From assembly GCA_037783415.1 (NCBI GenBank), contig JAZGTN010000168.1:682001-746000 (forward strand): a DNA stretch of 64,000 bases, in the 5' to 3' direction. Under the pieces are notes generated by a model. That model was not told the origin of the DNA, searched no databases, and saw nothing but the letters and a program-made list of their open reading frames with translations. This document shows positions 11,426 through 25,000 of this stretch, one piece after another (position 1 is the stretch's first letter; every line of letters begins with the position of its first letter). The position numbers and the translations under genes were made by a program. This stretch comes from Leptasterias polaris. Taxonomy: Eukaryota; Echinodermata; Asteroidea; Forcipulatida; Asteriidae.

Positions 11426-13840
11426 GTGAGAGGAGGGAGCACAGGGGAGGGGGTTTGGTACACAGGCCTCTAATCTCTGTCCTTGGTGTTTGGTGCACAG
11501 TTCAAAAACCCTCAACCTTCTCAAAGTATGTTTTAAGCATACTTCAAAATCAACTGGAAAGTTTTTCGACAATTTTGAAAGATTAAAGGTACATTTGACA
11601 TTCAGCTAATTATAGAGGCTGTGGGAATCCTATTGATTGATTTTAGAACCCTATTATAAACTCCTCTCTGTTGATTTTGATGGAATTAGGCTAGTGCCTG
11701 CATCGAGTATTTTAAAACACTTGTTCCCCAAGATATTGCCAGGGATTTTTTTCTGACATTTTTTGAAGGGCCCTTGTCTGATGGGTGGCCACTTCCAGAG
11801 AAACAGGGAAGTTTTCCAAGCATAAAGTTCACAACCACAAGAGCGACACCCTACAATGACACCCATATGGTCTTGTCCTTGTAGCTCTGCTAAGTGATAT
11901 GTTAAGTACACTGTGCTTAACCCATCTTAAACTTGACAGTTATCTGGATGAAGTTTCACCGATCTTAAAGGAAGACACAAATTACATATGGATTTGGCTG
12001 GATTTAGAGGACTTTCCTCTGGTAATGGGGACTTAAAATATTCTGAAACTTTGTTAAGCCAAGGCTCAAAAATTCACTCCTTAATTGATTACATGTATAT
12101 CAAGTCTGCCAGCCTGTTACAAAATTACAATTATAGATGGAAGACCATTTTAAAATGACAACAGGGGGATCAATCGGCCTGCGATTGGCGGGTGGGTCAC
12201 GGTTGAGTTCCTAACATTTTTACTGGGTTGTTGGGACCTAAACACTTTCCGACCGCTGTGCTAGTGGCAGGCATAATTGCAGAGAGGCAACGGAAATGCC
12301 CCTAGTCAGTGCCTTAATGCATCTTGAGATGTTCCATTACATTTTACATCATAGAGTTTGCCCTCAAGTCAAATGAAAAACTTCCTTGTCCTAATATAAA
12401 CAGATTGCCAGGCCTGAGTTGACTTGACGACGTGATACAAATTTTGCTAATCTGAAGTCTTGTCCCCAAAATAATTATATTTTAAAATATTTTCTTCTTG
12501 TCTTAAACGCGTTAAAATGCACTTTGCATTTGGAGTCAACATATAGTGAAAAGAAGTAAAAAGAACAGAAGGTTCCCAAGTCAAACATTGCGGTTTTAAC
12601 ACAGCGGATGTGAACGTACAAGTGTTGAGTGCAATCTTTAAAGATGTGCTTTTCATCAAATTTGTTTCAAAGTTCAAGTTTGCTCAAGCAATACATTGAT
12701 CTGCATGCTGTGTTTGTCACAAACAACAGAGGCATGATAATGACACAAACTACCTGGTTTCCTTGAATTTTGGGATGGCGTCAGCAGACTACACAGTTTA
12801 TCACAGCGCAAGCCTTTGTCTAGAGCTTTGCATGGAGTTGTCACAAGAAATTCAGAACTAACACTTCTTATAAGACTGTACACAACTTTCTACTCTTAAA
12901 TAAAGTTTTGGAATGAAACAATTTTTTTTGACAGAAGTTATAAGATCAATCAGAAGACTACTTTCAACTTACCCTTTTACCCTTTGGATGTAAAATCTAC
13001 GTATGAGACTGAGAGAGTATTTCATTAAAAAAAACTTGCACAAAATTATTTTAATGTACTTGCCACAACAAGTGTGAAATAAGTGAGTGAAAATTGCCAT
13101 TGGCATGATAATTTGTGGGGGAAAAATATCGGCAAAAAACCCCCGTGAGTATCTATTTGAAAAATCATCACACTTCCTGATGCTATGTGGGCATAGGGCC
13201 AATAATTAGAAATGGAGGGAGTCCAGCAGCACTACCCGCATAGTGGGGCTAGACTCAAATCAGTGAAAAAAGGATATAAACATTCATAACAAATTTTAAA
13301 AAATAAAGTGCTCACTGCTGACCAGAGATGATTCAGAGAGTGTACTGAGACAAGTTTGAAGTTAGAACAAGGAAACATTTGAAAGTGAATAGATGGGCCA
13401 AGGTAATTATTTACCTTCTGAGTTGACTTACTATATTCTAACTTTAGTACAACTGAACTTGCAAACATTTATGACTAACTCAAATACATACTGCACATAG
13501 ACATTTGTACATGTAATTGTATTGTGGTGAATTAAATTGAACTTCCCCTTGTCCGGAAACTGGACCACTACATTACCGAAACCAATAAGGGGCGAAAACA
13601 GCTTGAAATTAACCCCCAAATTGACCTACATTTCGATGATAACGGAAAAGGCAAATAACTTACTCTGTAAACCTCGGAGAACCTGCATGTTCAGCATATT
13701 CTTGCTTTCCAAGGGGTCTGACAGTGACAGTAGGTGACGCTGTTACATACTACTGTCCTGACTGTATCTTCGACAGCTAGCTGACGCGGTGTGTGTAACT
13801 CGATTATTATGGGAGTCTAGAATAGCGCCCTCTATTAATA
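11426..13840. other. Intergenic, no supported gene
   Basis: Several short minus-strand pieces end at donor-like sites (near 12754, 12973, 13415 and 13664), but I could not join all of them in one consistent reading phase. No known protein family is visible. Confidence 0.35.
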
Positions 13841-13849
13841 AACAAATGA

Positions 13850-14830
13850 TAAACCACAAGGGATGACTCGGTCGAGTTGGAAAGAATTGGATTGTGTTGG
13901 TATTGAATTTGTGCGAGTTGGTTTATATTGGAATACTGAATTTCCAATTGGAATAAAATCTTAGACCAACTCAGTCCAGTTGGAAATCCATACGGACTCA
14001 CTATCAGTAGGCTCGATTTAATTTAATTTGAATTAATTGGAATTTGTTTCTACCAATTGGAAAATTCACCTCCTACAGTTCCAATTGGACACTTTATTTC
14101 CCAACAGGGTCAAATTGGGGAAAAAATCAAAAAAATCATATTATTCCAATGTGTTCCAACTGGATTTAGAATTAGTTAATTGCACTGGTGTAAATCCCTC
14201 GAGTGGTGGGTAGGATATATCCCCATAAGTTTTTGGACTGTCAGCTAAATGGGTAGGCCAATAGATCATGTTGCAGTATGGCGTAAATCGGCCATCTTTA
14301 CGGGCAATTTGGAACACACAGTCATGCGTTACGCGTGAGAACGGCGTGCAGCACGCGCACATTTCACAAAACTCATTGCGTGATTGGTTAGTGAATGACG
14401 CGGCTGCGTTAATAATTTGAGCGCTTGACGCGCCTGCAAGCCAAAATGTGATTTGCCCGTAAAGATGGCGTCTACTGGGAACTATCTATATAAAAGGACC
14501 AATTATAACGTCCTAATGGGTCCAGATCGAAAAAGTCCAGTTGACACCAAATTGAGTGTAAATTTGAAAATATCTATTTTGGTCTAGTTGGAAAAAAAAT
14601 CAAACTGAATCTAATTGAGTTCAAAACACAACATTGGAAAAATTCCGATTGTTCCCTTTTGGTGATTAATGGTCACCTCGAAAAATTCTAACTCCGAAGA
14701 TTTAACTCTGAAGATCTAACTCCAAAAATCCAACTCTAAAAATCATACTACAAGCTCCAAATATCTAACTCAAAAAAACCAATCCAACTCCAAATTGGGT
14801 TTTGCTATTCTTCGTCTCCCCATAATTCTC
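13850..14830. repeat. Diffuse CCAATTGGAA-rich tract, split by a MITE
   Basis: Short AATTGG/CCAATT-type words (agttggaa, ccaattgg, ctaattgag, taactccaaa) recur irregularly on both sides of the inverted-repeat element at 14261-14489. The pattern looks like a strongly decayed simple satellite. Confidence 0.5.
14261..14489 (-). mobile_element. MITE, ATAGATAG family, copy 1
   Basis: The ends are atagat and ctatctat. The inverted inner core gccatctttacgggcaa / ttgcccgtaaagatggc bounds a CpG-rich middle (gaacggcgtgcagcacgcgc). It is the reverse orientation of the copies at 22028 and 62017, and it is inserted into the CCAATTGG-rich tract. Confidence 0.88.
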
Positions 14831-17800
14831 TCTCATAAATATACAATTTTTCCTCCAAATTTTTATTTTAATTCAGCAAGAACCCAATCCGTGTTTTTTA
14901 TTTGTGTGTTTTCCCACCATGAATCGGAAGTGCTTTAGTGTAGGGTGAAAAAACGAGTAAAAACAGACTCTTCAGAATTAAACAGTTTGTCCTTTTGAAA
15001 CTCCTTCATTTTGGATTGCGAGGAAAGTGATTATCCTCACCTCAATTACAAGTTAATACGTGTGTGTAATTTGTAAACACATCCACATTCTTAGTGTTTT
15101 AGCAATTTGCTTACTTCCTTCGTTCTCTTCATTTTCTGATGCCAGCATAGGACTATGTTTTTATTCCTTTATTTGGCCTACTATTATCTTTAGGGGGTTT
15201 AATACATGTAGGTACTTCTGCACAAGAAGAAACTCTTGTACAAAGTTTCCACAAACTCTTTAGAAAAGGAGTGAGGCTCCCATAATTCAACGGGGGCACA
15301 ATATGGAACACCATGCCACATGGCGAGCACCAAGTAAGCAGTAGTTTATCACTAGGTTGACTCCCCGACCGTCAGCGTAATTGACCGGTAAGGCGAAGGT
15401 GTTTTTCGAGGGACCCTTTGGCTGTGTAAGAAGCCATTGTTCAGAGTGTTTTGGTGTGTTCGGGGGGGGGGGGGGGGGATTGGGATATGGAAAGCCATTA
15501 TCTGAAGTATTGATGTAAACTATGTTTTCAAATTAATTACGTAAAACTTATAAAAAGTGAATGGCAAAACCTGCATTTTGTTCTAATTATAAAGCAAATA
15601 ACTTAGAGTAATACTTGAAAATAATTCAAAACGAACAGCATTGTTGCTTTCAAAATATTTATTGACAGTCGGTCTAAAGAAAATAGCAAGCACACGAAGT
15701 TTTATCAAAGATAACAGACACTATCGTTTTGTTAATGCTACTAAAATACTAGATAAATTATAACGTTAATGTTTAAACTTTGATATCTTCTGAACAACTG
15801 CTGCAAATTTCTATTGTTTGGGGCTGTGAATTTTCTAGTTTTAAATCATCGAGTGAACCGTGAAATAAATAATGGAGTAACAACATTAGAGTTTCAAATA
15901 TTAAAACTACAAATTTTCAACAAAGGAACGACCAACAAATCAATAACTAAGAAGAAATAACCCCAAACGTTTATCAATACAACGAAGAAGACTTTACAAT
16001 GTTGTTTGATATTGCTTTTTAAAATTGTTTTTTCCCCCTACTGTTTTCAGATCTTCTGAATTTGAAATATAGAAAGTTCCGTCAAATTTGCACCTTTTAG
16101 TCGTTTGAATAAAACACAAGTTCAGAGTGCAATAACAGCTTTATAGCGTACTACGTGAGTTATTCGCAGACTATAGTTTACATTACATTTACATTAAATT
16201 TATATTTGCCCTTTTTGTTTTGTCAAGTATTCTAAACCGAGTATTATACATTGGCATTTTACTCTTGTTATTAACATGTCGATGGTCTCATTGTGATAGA
16301 ATCTTCGGCTTTTCACACCCAACAGCTACCAACAGTCCTGAATGAAACTAAAATCTGGTCGACGGAAAACAATAATGCCTCCTAACCCTCAAAAGTGTGC
16401 GGTTATGAGCGTCTGTTTTGCCAGAAACAAACCGACCCCCTTAAACTTAAGATTTTCAAAAATCTCATTTCAATGTAATTTTTGTTTGGTTCTCTATTTT
16501 TATCACACAGTGTTAAATTGTTTTCCTTAATTCGGCCTTTGACCGAGATGGAAACATATTTTTAAATGATATAGATAACCAATAATCCAAAATACTAATA
16601 AATCTTGTACACAACATAACAGTTTACAATTTGCAAATGTGGGGTTTTACCCTACATCGATGTTTGATAAGCACACTCAGTTCTTCCACCACTTTGGAGC
16701 AGATGTTTTATAAAGTAAGATAAATAGTTATCTGTACTCATAATGAGGGCATTGCGCACGAGGGGGTTAATTTGCAAGTTGGCTTCGAACCCCTGACGTT
16801 TGTTAGCTGTGTGTATAGGGGAGAAAAACAATGTTTTCATAATTAGTTTTTCTAGTGTGAGGTCGTGATTATTGTCATCTTAGTTACAAGGTAAATAACA
16901 CGTATGTGTAATGGTAAATACATTCGCTAAAGAGGCACTAAAAAATGTGTTTTGTGATGCAATTATTTTGCTAGTGTCTTTATAAAAGTGGGGGTTGGGG
17001 GAATTACAAGTCTCTTACCTCACGTTAAAGTGGTGTAAAATGTTATTTGATTTCTTTATTCTTTCAGAGCGATAGTCACAACATCGAACACAAACTTTTG
17101 AATCTGTAGGCCTACCATTTCATATTCCAAAGAGGAATTTTTGCGAAAGACATAATATCAAATTCATTGGCGTTTGAGTTGAATATCATCAACATTCAGT
17201 AATTAACTAACAAATCTCTGCACAAACAAGTAAAGGCCGTGAATGAAAAGTGACGTCATAGAACATTGTTGGATTTAGACAAAAACTGCGCTTTTGGAGT
17301 ATCAAACACAGTGGCGTTGTACCACTTGAAACTGAGGTTAGAGACTTCCAACCTTTTCCCCATTTTCATAAGGACTATGTCTATACTGGAAAATGAGGGC
17401 TTCAAGAAAACTTAATTAGACATTGGGGTCCGTCTTTAACAACTGGATGATTTACATTAACATGTAAATTATTTGCTTATTTCCTAAATTTTCTTCTTGT
17501 TCTGGTGCAAGCATAATATTATGCTATTATTTCTTAATTGATTTGCTATTTTGTTATTTAACCTAGATGTTGTGAAAACCGTCTGGCAAATAACCGACAA
17601 ATAGAATTGCATCGTGTATTGTTTTGTCGACTGCAGTTTTTGTTTTTGGCACGGTCAGCTTTGAACTTCGATATTCGTCTGGCTCACACTCTATAGCTGA
17701 ATGTCCTAATTAATATTGCCCACGTTAACGTCTGACATTTAAGTTAAAGGATCAGTTCCAAATTGTTTATAATTCTTCTTCTTTTTCCCCTTTTTTCCTT

Positions 17801-17950
17801 CATCTTTTGACATCGGCTCCTAAGGTTTTAGGATCTTTATGCTCCATCATTTTGCCCTCAGATGGTTTTTTTCTTTCTTTTCCCCCTCATGTTCATAACT
17901 AGGCCGACTATAGGCCTACTTATGACAGGAAAGGCTCAATAAAATAATTA
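14831..17950. other. Intergenic, downstream of the TRPC-like gene
   Basis: AT-rich DNA holding a G-run at 15461-15478 and a truncated SINE remnant at about 16640-16800 (ttttaccctacatcgatgtt). No exon is supported. Confidence 0.45.
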
Positions 17951-17962
17951 TTGGTCGTTTGG

Positions 17963-17968
17963 TTTATT
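17963..17968 (-). promoter_or_regulatory. Candidate polyadenylation signal of the TRPC-like gene
   Basis: AATAAA on the minus strand, about 132 bases after the TGA at 18100-18102. It is the first perfect signal I noticed after the stop. Confidence 0.45.
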
Positions 17969-18099
17969 CTTAATGTTTACGTTCTGGCTCTTGTTCTTCC
18001 CAATCCTCCTGATCGTCCTCAAGTTTTGGTTCTTCGACTTGTTCTTTTCCCCGGCTTATCTCTGCTTCCACCGATTCGGTTATTTCTTGTTCCTTTGGT

Positions 18100-19095
18100 T
18101 CATCCCTGGGTGTGTTCCGGTTCTTGTTCCTGTTCGTCAATCACCTCTGAAAGAATAGAATTTGTCTCCTCTTGGTCCTGTGGTATATCACTTGATATGG
18201 AATCTTGTTCTTGTTCCTGTTCCTTTACTTCTGGTTGGACATGGTCAGTTGGTTCTTTATCGACCGGTTCTTCCTTACATGTGGGTTCTGTTTTCTGTTC
18301 TTCTTCATGATCTGGTTCTGAGGTAACAGGTCTGGTTTCGTCCTGTTTTTCAAAGTCTTCCGTTAAGTTGGTTTTTGGTTCTTGTTCTTTTTCCTGGTTT
18401 TCTTCTTGCAGGACAGGTTCGTTTGTCTCCTGAACGTATTTATGTGTAGCTTCTGGCATTTCGTCCTGGCTTACCTCTGCTGCAACAGAATCGGTTATGT
18501 CTTTTTTCCCCGGTTCTTCCCTAGGTCCTGGTTCTGGTTCTTGTTCCTCTTCTTTAGTCATCTTTGAAAAGACAGTATTTGTATCTTCTTGTTCCATTGG
18601 TACATCACTAGGTATTGTTTCTTGTAAATGTTGCTTCACTTCAGGTTTCGGTGGTTCTTCGTAATTTGGTTCTTCCTCTGTTGTGGGTTCTGGCTTATCC
18701 ATGTCTTCCTTTACGTCTGAAACGTCAGCCCCTGTTTCCTCTTGTTCATCATGGGTCTCATGTGTTGACTCTTCATGTTTGCTCTGATTTACGATCGACG
18801 GTTCAGAATCCGTAATGCTGTCTTCCCCAGATTCTTGCTCAAGTCTCTGATCTGCAAGATCTTGTTGGAACCAGGGCATTGGCTCTTTCTGGCTTGCTTG
18901 AGTTTTGCTGGTAACATCCTGCTCATCATCTGTCTGTCCGTCGGACTCTCGTTTCGGGGTAGATTCCATCTTCGATGAGCTTTCATCTAGTACAGTTTGC
19001 TCCAACTCTTGATCTGCTTCTTTTCGTAGGTGCAATTCATCTTCCGACTTCTGATTTTGTTTCGTACTCGTTGAAGGGTTTTCATCTTTAGTCCC
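18100..19095 (-). CDS. TRPC-like gene, exon 16 (Glu-rich terminal exon)
   Basis: 331 codons and a TGA form one open exon rich in Glu, Gln, Pro, Thr and Asp. Imperfect EQEPE / EEPEP / QEETN units recur, and almost no hydrophobic clusters are present. It is predicted to be disordered. The acceptor is TATTCAG|GGG and phase 0 is kept. A long frame on the opposite strand is the Ser/Cys/Leu-rich shadow of this exon. Confidence 0.87.
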   Translation of the reverse strand, partial: GTKDENPSTSTKQNQKSEDELHLRKEADQELEQTVLDESSSKMESTPKRESDGQTDDEQDVTSKTQASQKEPMPWFQQDLADQRLEQESGEDSITDSEPSIVNQSKHEESTHETHDEQEETGADVSDVKEDMDKPEPTTEEEPNYEEPPKPEVKQHLQETIPSDVPMEQEDTNTVFSKMTKEEEQEPEPGPREEPGKKDITDSVAAEVSQDEMPEATHKYVQETNEPVLQEENQEKEQEPKTNLTEDFEKQDETRPVTSEPDHEEEQKTEPTCKEEPVDKEPTDHVQPEVKEQEQEQDSISSDIPQDQEETNSILSEVIDEQEQEPEHTQG

Positions 19096-22000
19096 CTGAA
19101 TATAAAAAAGTAGCATTGCAATCAAGGGTGAAATACTTTTTTTTGGTCACTAATAAGAAGCAATTGAAAACGCAAATTCGCTTCTTAGCCCTCATGGTCT
19201 ACAGGTCTGCAACCAAGAGAACGACAGATAATAACATTTCCTTAATTACCCGTTCAGTTTTTAGCAAAAACAAATGAAACCCTTTATAAGTTATACACCC
19301 AGACAGGCCCGATTGACATGGTCTATATGACCCTTTAGACAGTATGACTCATGGACCCCGAAGCTCCAGTTAGAAAATACTTTCTATATAGGGTAGTGTA
19401 CACAAGACGGTTGCGTTTTCGAAGTTTTTTTTGTGTTTTTTTTTTATAAAAACAAAAACACCAACAATATTATTTGTTGGGTTTTTGTCTTTCTGCTTTA
19501 CTATCTCATACAACGTCGATAAAGGATCCTTCTAATGAGTTTGGTGACGTATACTTTGCGTTCTTACTGTTCCTACCTACCTGTATGAATTTTGAAAAAC
19601 GCTGGAAAATTCCAAGACGCTGTGGTGGTTTAGCCTCGTCATTATCTTTGGGTTCTTCGGGATCTTTGGGTTCTTCGGTATCTTTGGGTTCTTCGGGATC
19701 TTTGGGTTCTTCGGGATCCTTAGGTTCTTCAGGCATCAAATCTGGCACGACGCTTGGTTCAGGTCCAAATTCCGGCTCCTGTTCTTTTGTGGTATCCAGT
19801 TCTTCTTCAATATCAACAAAATCAGCTAATTCGGATTCTTCCTTCGTTTCCGATTCGACGTCTGTTTGCAGCTGCAGAAACATCGTACTTTTCTTAGAAT
19901 CTCCTGGTGCTTCTGGCTCAGTATCATGGAGTGATGTAGTCTGCTGCTGTTTTATGTCATCTTCTTTTTGTTGATATTGAGGACGTTCCACGTTTGTTCC
20001 TGATTTCAGTTGCTGTTCTTTTTCAGTTCCTCCCTGTGCACCCTTAAATTGAAAAATATTTAATTTGATACGAGTTATCAACAAAAACTCACGCAAAGGT
20101 GGCGAAACAAGTCCCTCTTATAATCACAATTAAGACATACCCCTGTTTCGTCTTGCGGGACCAGTTTGTCTTCAATCATATCAGCAATCCTACGAATAAT
20201 TCCACGTCGTACCGTCGTCGGTGTTTGTACATCTGGCTGGTCTTTACCCTTCGGTTCTGGTGGCACTTGGGCATTTATTCGCACTATCTCCACATTGAGC
20301 TGACCAACTTGAGTTGCAAGCTCAGCCTTGTCTTCCCTGAGAGATTGAACGGTAGTTTTCAGACCGGCCTTTTCCTCACGGAGAATCCGTATGGTCTCAT
20401 TTAGACTCAACTTGGCTTGCATGTTCTCTTCTAGCTCAGCTCGTAAAGCGGCTATGGTAGATATCATGTCAGCCGTAATCTGATCTCTCTCTAACAGCTC
20501 GGTCTCCTGCTCCACGACTAAACCTCCAGTCTCTACCTTCAGCTCATCTGTGTGGTCCGTCAGATCACTTGATTGATTCAGAACAACCGAAACGTGTTTT
20601 TCGAGAGGGACCAGATCTTCTAGCTTCTTACTTATAGCATTTGATTCCTCATTGGATAGCTTCAGTGACTTGTCAATCGTATCGAGCCGATCCAGGGCGA
20701 AGAATCTGCAAACGATATGTTAAAAGGATTAAAATGTTTTGTGCGAACGTATTGACATCTCTATTTAAGATACTTTTTTCAAAAAATAGGCCACCTGTAA
20801 GATAACTTTTAGGCGTTACAGTAACCTTGTAATATAGTAAAAGACACTACCAGAATTGGTTTAAAAAAATTGAATGTAAATGTACTGTAGGCTAATGCAA
20901 AATCTGATCACCCATTGTATCTCTGTGACCGAAATGACACGAGAAAAATGTACCTGAACGCCATGACGTCATTCCTCAATGTCTGCATGTCACGTGGCCG
21001 AATACCCTCCGTGTTGAGTGACGTCACAGACAGGTTTCCTTGTATGTATCGGCTTCGGATGAGGGCCAATACTCTCTAGTAATATATACAGAAAAACAAT
21101 TACCTTTTTTGAACAAAAATACGCAACAAACTCATTTACCGTACAGGGTACCAGTTTTATTTAACTGGCTTCTTGCCAACCTGTACTCATTGGCAGATCA
21201 TTCTGCTCTAAAACGCTAGGTGGCGTGTCGTGGCCGAGCAGTTTAGATCATCGGACTCAAGCTCCACATGTTTCAAATCAGCAGATACGTGGGTTCGAGT
21301 TCCGGTCGTGGTACTTGTGTTATTGAGGAATACACTTTACCATAGTTGTTTTGTATCCTTCGGATGGGCCATTGAGCCGAAGGTCCCGTGCACTAAGATT
21401 GGTAAAGTGCACGTGAAAGAACAAAGAACACTTATGGTAGAAGAGTTTGGGTTAACCCCGTTGTCTCTGGTTCCCATAGCAAGCACCCTTGTTTACAGGT
21501 TTTCTCAGGCTTGCCAGCTACTGTGGCTATTAGTTCACTTATAAGGCACCCTTGGTTTTACCAGCCGAATAATCATAATGATAACCAATTAAATATATTT
21601 TAATTTAGCATTGGGATTATAGAATATTATTAGCTTTTCTTTACCCACATCGATGTGTTTAGGCACTGTATACTCAATTTAAAAAAGAAAAAAGGGCAAA
21701 TCGTTCAGAAAGAATTCGAAACCCACGACATTAATAATAACCAGGTTTCTCTCAGAAAGCATGCAGTTCTTCAAAAGCAAGAAAGGTTAAGGGCTGATTA
21801 TTAAGCATACAATATCAAAGTTACCCTGTAATTACTGAGCTCTTTCTTCTCGTGTACCCTTTTCTGGAAAATAAAACAACACAAGAAATTTGCAAGTGAG
21901 GGGAAGTAATTATAACCATGGTTCGTGTTGGTACTGTCGTGTGCGTGTGTGTGTAAATGTATGGTGGGGAAATGCAACATATCATTATATTGATTTAGGT

Positions 22001-25000
22001 TTTGAATCATATGCGTAGAAAACCCCTATAGATAGTTCCCAGTAGACGCCATCTTTACGGGCAAATCGCATTTTGGCTTGCAGGCGCGTCAAGCGCTCAA
22101 ATTATTAACGCAGCCGCGTCATTCAACACTAACCAATCATACAATGAGTTTTGTGAAATGTGCGCGTGATGCACGCCGTTCTCACGCGTAAAGCATGACT
22201 GTGTGTTCCAAATTGCCCGTAAAGATGGCCGACTTACGTCATACTGCAACCTATCTATTATCTGGGTTTTCTCGATAATCCTGCTGCAGTAAAAAAAAAA
22301 ATATATAATAATTAAATCGCTCTGATGTTCAATTGATTCTCTTGGTATCTATAGGCCTAGGTGACAACACCGACACGGTGTTAATTTTCACCAGCAATTT
22401 AGTAAATACCGTGTTTGTGTAGTCACACAATTCATACCGTAAATAATCAATTTAACACGTCCGCCGTTTTTGCAATGCAGAGTGTTTGTCAGCCGATTGT
22501 AGTTGCATGCAGGGTTGGTTTTGTTTTTGTTAACATGTTTTAATAAAATGTTTCATTAGAAAATCTTCTAAAAACTTACCCGGTTGATGACTTTTCGTTT
22601 TACGCATTTCAACCACATCCCGACTATGTATCGTAGAAAACGGAAGAGACTCTTGGTGGATGGGATAAGGTTAAAGGGTGGTGGAAGAGTACCCACTGGG
22701 TGCAGAAATGTCACCCACACTGCAGCACGGTGAAACTTCCACTCCGTATCAGCATGTTCCTGAGTGGATACCATAAACAGACTTTTAACTATACAGTTTC
22801 AGGATCACAAGTTTTGATTTCTGTTTGAGGGCTTGCTAAAAATAGTACCGTCTGTTTAAGTCGCAGATGGAAAATGTCTGAAGTAAACCGCTAAAAATGT
22901 TCTAAAATGTTTAGTTCCAGGAAGAGCAGGTGTAAGAAAAAGAACAGAAAAACGGATCACAACAAATGTTTGGTTTAACGATGGCAGATTTTGTTTAATA
23001 CCACACTAGTTTATCTTTGACTGCCTAAACTTTTTGACTAGTCGATCTACAAGACGCGTTCGACTGACATAATTTAAATTGCAACAAAAGCTAAGCACCC
23101 CAACTTGCTCATAAGCTGGCGGGCAGTGTAGCCTAAACATCTGACGTCACACTTCGAGGCTCGTGAACATCACCAGATACCAGCCTTGAGCGCATGGCGG
23201 GATCCCGCCGGATGTACCTTTGATCTTGCATTCATTTCACACGGAGTATCGTACTGTCGTCCAACAACACTACATGATGTAAACTTTGGGCCAATCATAA
23301 CACAGACATGGAAAGCTTACGTCACATCACGTTGATCCAATGAAATCATTGTACCCAAATGAAATCATTTGACATGTAAAACCAGTGCCTGTCTTTATCC
23401 TTGCGGATAAAGACAGGGAACCACTCTAAGTCAGGGGAACCACTTTAGTCAGGCAGTCGACTCTTACCTCGACGAGATTGTACGTGTTCGACAACATACC
23501 GATGAGGGCGTTTAGTAGGACGAGAACAGCTGCAATGTGGTAGAAGAAAAACATAGCTGTACCTACAAACTCAGCCACAAAGTATTGAGCTGGGAGAACG
23601 AGGACATCAAGCTCTATGTTGCCATATAAAGACCAGTATAGATCGATTACACTGGCTCCAAATCTGCAGCAGATTTAAAAAAAATCAATGTTCTTCATAA
23701 TCACAATTTCACCGTTCACTTCACCTCTAGAAACCATGTAGTGAGCGAAAGTGCCATTAAATCATGACACATATAATCACTAATTAGCCATTTCTACAAA
23801 GTGTAATGGCTGAGGGGAGTCAAATACCTTGATATCCTAGAATGGATCATTCCATTATCTAAGAGGGTAGTCATGTCCCAGAGGTTTGTATTATTGTTTT
23901 TTACAGGATTTGTTCAAAATATATCTGGATGGTGTGGTGGTAAATATTGGACCTTTGGCTCGTCGGGATAAAGTCGGGGGGTGTTGTCATGCCTTTATGC
24001 GTATTCAAGAAATTGTTCGTCAATCACACAAGCCCCTTCCACCACGCACAGTCTCAACCTGAAAGAGACTTTGAAATGTGTGAGCAGGAATGTTGTTGGT
24101 GTGCGTGTTGTTTTGGAATAGACTCATTTTTACTTTACTCACGACGAGAATCCAACTAGGTTCGCACAGCCATCTGGTCCACCTCCATCGCCGTTACACG
24201 TCCGCTCTGCCGTTGTTGCCGACGTCCGGTAGGTCTGGTAGAGACCAATGGCGAAGGCAATCCAGACGATAATGAAGATGGCAATAAACTTCAGAAAGTC
24301 TGCCGTCATCGCCCCGAGCGAGATTCGCAATGGCCCCACGGAATCACTGACGAGGAGCAGGTTCATCAGACGAAGGAACGAAACGGTGGCTGTCACTCCG
24401 AACAACGCCCGGGCAACGATGACCGGGTGGAATGCGTCGTACTCCAGGGTATCCTGCTGTGCCGGAGAAAGTGGCGAGTCCGTTGCTGCTGGATAGAAAT
24501 TACTGCTGCAACCAGAAAGTACACTCGAGATGATCACATTCACCCCCTCTACGACAGATTCATTCAGTTGTCCATGAAGACCGTTTAGAGCCAGTGTCAC
24601 GTGGGTTTGCAAGTCCGAGTATGAATCGCTGTTTAGGAATGTACCGTTAACTTCACGTTTTGGACGGCTGTCAATGACATTGGGTGCAAGCTGTAGAGAA
24701 AACCATGTTAAAAGTTTACGTTAAAATTATGTTTTTATTTTATTTGTTATGTTTCAGTTGAATACAGAGCCTACTTGTTTTAGAAAACAGAAAAACGCTT
24801 TTACAGTATTTTTACCAAGAACATTGAATTTATCCAAGTTTAGCGAGGAGACTGCGGGTACCAATCGAATGTCTGGCCGCAGCACTCACAAACAGACGAA
24901 ATAATTTGGCAGGATAGTTCCACGATTACTTACCATTAGGGCTATCATCTTTACAACAAGTATTGCTTTCATGTGATATCTTTAAGGTTTGTATTCGTTA

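Noticed and set aside
12754..13697. Small minus-strand multi-exon gene starting MLNMQVLRGLQ
   Set aside because: Three small pieces could be joined, but the fourth is in the wrong phase and no family is recognisable.
17951..20404. Plus-strand Leu/Ser/Cys-rich frames
   Set aside because: They are shadows of the Glu/Gln-rich TRPC tail and coiled-coil exons on the minus strand.
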